Shown here: positions 57,876 to 64,000 of the stretch, piece after piece
How positions within the stretch are numbered: the stretch's first letter is position 1
Layout of the letters: each line of letters begins with the position of its first letter
Assembly: GCA_036417435.1 (NCBI GenBank)
Contig: CM070904.1
Coordinates: 128,216,695 to 128,280,694 of the forward strand
Reading direction: 5' to 3'
Source of the DNA: Inia geoffrensis
Lineage: Eukaryota; Chordata; Mammalia; Artiodactyla; Iniidae
Length of the DNA: 64,000 nucleotides
The notes under the pieces: model-generated
Database searches by the model: none
What the model was told of the DNA's origin: nothing
What the model saw: only the letters and a program-made list of their open reading frames with translations
Made by a program: the position numbers and the translations under genes

Positions 57876-58817
57876 CTTTCATCGCTTGATCTTTTTTTTT
57901 TTTTTTTTTTTTTAATAAGAGTAACTCTCACATTTTTAGATGAGAAGGTAATGCCATGAGGAGAGTTCACTCAGTGTCTCTGCCCGTGGGCCTGCTGACC
58001 CTCAAAGAAAGGCAGTGCCGGGCTGAGCTGGCGCAAGGTAGCGGTGCTCAGGGAGGGGACTGACTGAAACGATCCCCATGTACACGCTGACATCACAAAT
58101 CAGAGTGTTCTGTTGCCAGATACACGACCTGACAGACCCCTGCTTCAGGTCCCATGACTATCACGAGGCAAAGACTGAACATTGCGGGCTTAGTGTTTGT
58201 TTAATCCTATTCTCTGCCTCCAGAATGAAGTGACAGGAATGTGTTAGCCCAAATGTTTGGGAAAGGCTGATGAATTCAGAGACTGGCAAATTACAGAAAT
58301 GTAGGTTACTTTATATGCAGTTAATATCTTATTCTGACCATTAAAGACATCACACCTGTCCTCCATGGATGTTCAGATTAAGGACCAGGGTGCTGGGGGT
58401 TGCCGGGCAGGGGAGGCGCCACGTAGAGATTGTAAAGATAGAAGGGGTTTCACAATATTGATACCAAAACTAGGTAAAGACATCAGAGCAGGAAACCATA
58501 GATTACATTCAGTTATGAAGAGGAGGAGGCAAAACTAATAGTATTTGCAAAAGCTATGGCTCAATGCATGGAATATTCTAGAATATCAACTGAAAACCTG
58601 ATAAAAACAATATGACAGTTGAGTAGGAAGACAACCCCCAAACCTCACACCTACTAGTCAATTTTATATTATAAGATATAAGACAAAAGATGTTATGGTA
58701 ACAATAAAAAGAATAAATACCAACAAATAAATTTTAAAAGAAATATGCAGAACACACACACAAAACCCTTAAACTCTATTAAAGGACATAAAAGAAGACT
58801 CAGTAAATGGAAACATA

Positions 58818-58985
58818 TTCTTTTTTTTTCTTTTCCATTACAGTTTATCACAAGGTATTGAATATAGTTCCCTGTGCTATACAGCAAATCTTTGTGGTTT
58901 ATCTACTTTATACATGGTAGTATGCATCTATTAATCCCAAACTCCCAATTTATCCCTCCCCCAGATATATCTTATTCTTATGAAG
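58818..58985 (-). mobile_element. L1 3'-end fragment (reverse)
   Basis: The text 'gaatatagttccctgtgctatacagcaaat' and 'atctattaatcccaaactcccaatttatccctccccc' is the reversed 3' region of mammalian L1. Confidence 0.75.
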
Positions 58986-61374
58986 CAAAACTCGAAAGCC
59001 TAAAGATGTCAGTTTTTTTCTAAATTAATCTACAAAGTTGATGCAATTATATTTGATTTAAAATGTCAACAGAATTTGTTTTCATAACCTGACAAGCTGA
59101 TCTTAAAGTCGAAATAAAACAAGTCGCTGGGAATAGCCAGGGAAGTTCTGAAAAATATAGAAGATCGGATGTGAGGTGTGGCCTAGCCTTGCCAGCATTT
59201 ATAAGCTGTGGTAAGCAGAGCAATTCACTGGAGGAGCAGGAAGAAAAAGGCAAATTGGAATCAGGGTACAAATGACCGGTAACGACTTTGTGGATTATCC
59301 TGAAGCTTCGCGGAAGCCATGGTAACCGATGTCAGTTTCAGTCTCACTGTGGGGCATGGGGACCACGTCTGGGTTTAGGGGTTCTCAGATCCTTCAGTCC
59401 TCTCTCTACTGGGTCACCAGTTGGGGCCCTTTTCTAAGTAAGCGGCTCGGGGGACAAAGACCTCAATCCCTTGGGTACTTTTTGGCAATTCCTGCTTTGG
59501 CAGAAAGCTCACTTTGCGTAGTGGGAAAGTTGGCTCACTGGCTGTTGGCCACAGCTGAGACTTCACAAAGGATGGGGGCTGAGTGTGGGACCCACACGCT
59601 CTGCTCGCTGAAGCGGGGTTGTTCCTGAGAACAAACAAGTGACCTCGTGGCTGTCCTTTGGATGGTGCAGCCCTGACCTCAGCCGTGGGTGGAGGAGTGT
59701 GGTCACCACTAGCCTTCCCTCCTATAGTTCTGACCTCTTTGGGAAGCCTGAACAAGACAACAGCAGGGAACCTCTCCATAAAAACACCCTTGTGCCACTT
59801 CTACACACATTGTGAAATGTATATTTCAGGGTATCTCCACCTCAAGATCTTTAACTTAATCACATCTGCAAAATCCCTTTTACCATGTAAACTACCATGT
59901 TCACAGACTTTAGGGACCAGGACATAGACATGTTTGGGGAGGACATTATTTAGCCGACCCTACAACCATGGTCAAATTACCAAACAGCTGTCGCCTATTG
60001 AACGCTGCAGACCAGTCAGGCACTTTACATGTATCCCATCCCTTAATTCTTAAAACTGCCCTATTGGGTAGCTACTGATACTACCCCAGTTTGACTGACT
60101 GGGGAAAAGATGGCTTAGAAAAAAACTTCTCTCATGGTTAGTAAGAGGCAAACCTAGGGCTTAAATCTCAGCTTTCTGAATTCTGCCCTCCCTTCCCTAA
60201 AAAAATGAAAAAAAGAATTAAGTCTTTGGAAAGTTAATCAATGGATTTGAAGTTCTCTCAGTAGACGTGAAGCAAAGGGCATCGTCGCCAAACTGTTCTC
60301 TTGATGGACCACTCTGGCCATCAGAGGCTGCCACGTATGCTTCTTACAAAGCCACTGCCAGTGCCCCCTGCATCCCACCTGCCCCTCTGATAAACGTGCA
60401 TTAAGTGACTCCACGAGCTGTTGTAGGGAGCTTGGTTCTCTGAATCTGCCACAGGGACTCCAGGCGGGAGAGGGTGACGAATTGTTTTACCCCAAAGCAT
60501 GCTGTTACACACTCACACTGCTGCCCGTCTATTTTCTTCCTCCCTAGACCAAAGGTCTGGACTTCTCAGCTGATGAAGTGAGATGAGAAGCTGGGGTTTA
60601 TGCCAAGTTTTCCTTTTTCTTGCCCAGGACCTTGGCATTCTTTCTTCGGTGTCCAAATAGCATTCTCTTTACTATCACTCAACAGAAAATTGGCATCCCT
60701 CAAAGCCAAACAAAGCCTACCTCGAAAAAAAACCCCAAAACACATGAACAGATGAGACATGCGAGCCTTATTTTCCTCTGAACTAGGGTACCGGGGGGAG
60801 GTCATGGCTTGGTGAATAAAGAGGAGAAGGGAAAGAAAAGCAAGCGACCTCCCTAGGCTCCCGGAGCTGCGGGCACTAGGTGGCAGGATTGGCTCAGCAC
60901 AACTCTGCGGGCCGGCTTGGTGTCGTCGTCGCCAGGGCCTTGGTAACTAGGTCACGGTGAAAGTGGGAAATGTGTGTCAGCCTTTAGGCAGAAGCACAGG
61001 GGCTGTAGCTGCTGCTTCAGAGGCAGAGCTCTGCGAGGCCCCAGCAGCCGCTGCAGCCTGCCCACCTCTCCCCGTCTCCTCCCCCTCCATCTCCATAGCG
61101 GATCCCTCTCCTGTGTCCCCTGGCTGGGCCAGGACCTGCTGGGACATCACCCAGTTCAACACCGGTGGCTCAGAGGGCGGGTGTGGTTACTACCTCCCAT
61201 TCCAAGGCCACTCATTCTCCACTCTAATACTTAGCTTTTGTGGTAGCAAAACTCACATTCTCAAGGAAGTGTCGTTCGTGGTAAAAGGAAGCTCCACATT
61301 AAAACAGAAATAAATACAATTCACGGAAAATCCCACCCGTGTACATTTGTCTCTCGAACGCCCTTTAAAATCTC

Positions 61375-61908
61375 TAAAGAAGATGTGGCACCTACATACA
61401 ATGGAATATCACTCAGCCATAAAAAGAAGCGAAATTGAGTTATTTGTAGCGAGGTGGATGGACCTGGAGTCTGTCATACAGAGTGAAGGAAGTCAGAAAG
61501 AGAAACACAAACACGGTATGCTAACACATATATATGGGCTCTTTCAAAAAAATGGTTCTGAAGAACGTAGGGGCAGGACGGGAATAAAGACGCAGATATA
61601 AAGAATGGACTTGAGGACACGGTGGGGAGGAAGGATAAGCTGGGATGAAGTGAGAGAGAGGCATGGACATATATACACTACCAAACGTAAGATAGATAGC
61701 TAGTGGGAAGCAGCCGCATAGCACAGGGAGATCAGCTCGGTGCTTTGTGACCGCCTGGAGGGGTGGGATAGGGAGGGTGGGAGGGAGGGAGATGCAAGAG
61801 GGAAGAGATATGGGAACATAGGTATATACATAACTGATTCACTTCGTTATAAAGCAGAAACTAACACACCATTGTAGAGCAATTATACTCCAATAAAGAT
61901 GTTAAAAA
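61375..61908 (+). mobile_element. 5'-truncated L1 3' end, plus orientation
   Basis: It runs from 'gaagatgtggcacctacata' (end of ORF2: SAIKRSEIE-like reading) through the 3' UTR to 'actccaataaagatgtt' and a poly(A) tail (61905-61917). It is the same family as 24030 and 30981 but in opposite orientation. Confidence 0.9.
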
Positions 61909-62431
61909 AAAAAAAAAGCTCTCTGGTTAATTTTAGTCCTAAAACAGCCTTGTGTCTTTAATGAGGATAATGCCGTGTTACAGGGCATGGATGGGAATCA
62001 CATACTGATGTACACATATTGGCCTATATCCCATGCTATAGTCAAAACTCTAAGCCGAGCATCCCATCTTCTCTCCCGGCTGAGCCTGCCGTGGGCAATG
62101 GGGCCGGGACACGGTATTCTGTTCTCATCCTGGCCCTGCAAGCAGAGAGGGGGGACTGGACAATTCTTAGGGGGCTGGGTGGCTTTGTGCCCTGAGACCT
62201 GGCATAGGGTAAGGCTGCTTTTGTTCTTCCACTTGGGGCTCTTTGGAAATGCCCTCTGGTCCCTCCCTCTTGGAGTTCCTTGGTCTTGGCCCTGAGCTCC
62301 ATTTCAAATGGTCCCTGTGACCCCTTGCTCAGCCTTGGGGCATCCTGCAGCACCCGCCACCTCCTTCTCCAGGTTCTTCCGGCCCCTCTGTTCTTTCGGC
62401 CCCTCACTGAACCAAGTGACCCCATGCCGGC

Positions 62432-62851
62432 TGTCCTGGGTTGAAATAGTGTTCCCCCAAAATACATGTCTACCCAGAACCTCAGAATGTGACTTTATTT
62501 GGACACAGGGTCTCTGCAGATGTAAGTAGTTAAGATGCAGTCATACTGGATCAGGATGGGCCCTAATCGTGTGACTGGTGTCCTCATAAGAAGAGAAAAC
62601 ACAGAGATGGAGGGAAGACATCCACGTGATGACCCAGGCAGGCAGAGGTTGGAGTGGTGGCCTCTGCTGGCCAAGGAAGTCCACGGATTGCCAAAGCCCC
62701 CAGGAGCTGGAAGAGAGGATGGACCAGATTCCCCTTCAGAGCCTCCGGAGAGAACCAGCCCCGCCTCTAGAGCTGTGAGAGAATAAATCTGTGTGTGTGA
62801 AGCCACCCAGTTTGTGGAACTTTGTTATGGCAGCCCTGGGAAACCAATGCA
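62432..62851 (+). repeat. MLT1-type LTR (ERVL-MaLR relic)
   Basis: It contains 'gttgaaatagtgttccccc', 'gactggtgtcctcataagaag', 'gtgagagaataaatctgtg' and 'gccacccagtttgtgg', the signature order of MLT1 LTRs. The AATAAA is the LTR's own signal. It is old and non-coding. Confidence 0.75.
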
Positions 62852-63473
62852 CTGGCTTTCCCCCTTACTCCACATCTGGTCCCAGGAAACAACCACGAGG
62901 GGTGTGCGCCCATCAACCCTGTAGAGCAGGAAGACCTCCCACCCTCATGGCAGTCCTCCCCTGGTCCTGCCTTCAAAGCCTTTGGTCAGCTCTTGTTCTC
63001 GCAACCTCCTGGGGGCAGTTGGACCCCTGTCCACAGTCCATTTCCTCTTTCTTGCTGTGAATTAGACAGCTGTCCTCAGTATCACTCAGTTTCATCTTGA
63101 TGCTCCCCCTGGGCTATGGGTTGGGAACTAGCATCCTCTCTCCCCTCCCCCAAGGGGGCATGCCCACAGCAAGGCCAGCATTCTCTCCAAAGAGATCTCT
63201 GCACCTGTATCCTCCCCAGAGCCTCTCTCTGATCCTTTACAAATCTGGTCTTGCTAAGAGGCCCAGGTGCTGGGCCGCAGGTTCCTTCATTCCCTTTGAA
63301 GTTGTGCATCTGGGGGTGGTTTGGGGGTTTTTCCACACTCATTTTGGTTTCCCAGTCCCGTTCTAACATCCTGTTACAGGTGTGTATATATATACACACA
63401 CATATATGTATATAAATATGCTATTACGTTGCTGAGGTGGGACTGTACAAAGTTTATATACTGCTTTTCTATT

Positions 63474-63932
63474 GTAATAGGTGGAATTGTGCTACACGCC
63501 CTCCCAAAAAACCATGTCCTCACAGAACCCGTGAATGTGATCTTTTTCGGGAAAAGGGTCTTTGCTGACATTATTCATTTACGGATCTCAAAATGAGATC
63601 GCCATGAATTTAGCGTGGGTCCTAGATCCAATGGCAGGTGTTCTTATAAGAAGGGGGGAGACAGAAACACACAGAGGAGAAGGTGATGTGAAAAGAGAGG
63701 CTGAGATTGGAGTCATGCAGTCCAGCGAACGCCTTGAGTCTCCAGTAGCTGGGAGAGGCCAGGAAGGATTCTCCCCTAGAGCCTTGGGTGGGAGCCGGTC
63801 CTGCCGACACCTCAGGTGACACCCTGATTTAGGACTCCCAGCCTCTACAAGTGTAGAGGATAAATTTCTGTGGTTTTAAGCCACCCAGTTGGGGTAATTT
63901 GTTTTGGCAACCCGAGAAAACCAATACTAACT
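63474..63932 (+). repeat. MLT1-type LTR (second copy)
   Basis: It has the same order of blocks as 62432-62851: 'gtggaattgtgctacacgcc', 'caggtgttcttataagaagg' and 'taagccacccagttggggta'. It is diverged and in the same orientation. Confidence 0.72.
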
Positions 63933-64000
63933 ATATTACAAACATTTTTCCATGCTATGAGACATTGTGGTAATTGTTTTTAATGACAGCACACTATTCT

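Larger units (their letters stand above)
57876..64000. other. Intergenic region downstream of SPP2
   Basis: No gene was recognised. Contents are a T-tract (57892-57913), an L1 3' end in reverse (about 58818-58985), a MIR/L3-like relic (60000-60170), a plus-strand L1 3' end (about 61375-61908), and two MLT1-type LTRs (62432-62851 and 63474-63932). Open frames at 59329-59930 and 60957-61313 show no recognisable protein. Confidence 0.6.

Noticed and set aside
60957..61313. 118-codon open frame with Ala/Ser/Pro-rich protein downstream of SPP2
   Set aside because: Composition bias in GC-rich sequence; no conserved motif, no splice or promoter context.
1..64000. CRISPR array, prokaryotic operon or integrated virus
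   Set aside because: Repeats are mammalian transposons and microsatellites; genes have introns with GT-AG sites; only solo LTR relics of old endogenous elements are seen.

Overview
The window is mammalian nuclear DNA, almost certainly from a cetacean. Two conserved genes lie on the + strand in the order known from human 2q37: the 3' end of TRPM8, then all of SPP2 (secreted phosphoprotein 24). Five young tRNA-derived SINEs of the CHR type found in whales, dolphins, hippos and relatives are present, most with clean target-site duplications. There are also L1 elements of the cetartiodactyl kind and a mariner-type MITE of the class that gave rise to the ruminant mir-2284/2285 hairpins. No bacterial, viral or CRISPR system is present.

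Layout. 1-1064 is a TRPM8 intron. The last two TRPM8 coding exons are 1065-1098 and 5530-5580. The TRPM8 3' UTR is split by an intron (5623 to about 8420) and continues to about 10930. The intergenic region runs from 10930 to about 33250. It holds MIR/L2 relics, a TG-rich minisatellite, two SINEs, hAT-Charlie relics, and a nearly full-length but dead L1 on the minus strand (24030-29840) with a 137-bp internal tandem duplication. SPP2 starts at 33330. Its coding exons are 33330-33402, 33502-33626, 40836-40958, 42051-42158, 48066-48111 and 51125-51210, and a non-coding last exon begins at 57764. The rest, to 64000, is intergenic and contains L2, L1 and MLT1-type LTR relics.

Most interesting observation. 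The segment homologous to SPP2 exon 6 (48911-48961) is still 51 bp long and open in the ancestral frame, but both splice dinucleotides are destroyed (acceptor AG to AA, donor GT to CT). The exon is symmetric (phase 1/phase 1), so joining exon 5 to exon 7 keeps the frame and predicts a 186-residue SPP24. It lacks 17 residues of the C-terminal region, while the signal peptide, cystatin-like domain and cyclic BMP-binding segment remain intact. Other points are a probable loss of the distal TRPM8 poly(A) hexamer, an approximately 197-bp inverted duplication in SPP2 intron 2 with a SINE inserted into one arm, and a very short (99 bp), frame-open SPP2 intron 1.

Comparisons to human and bovine sequences are from memory and are marked as such.
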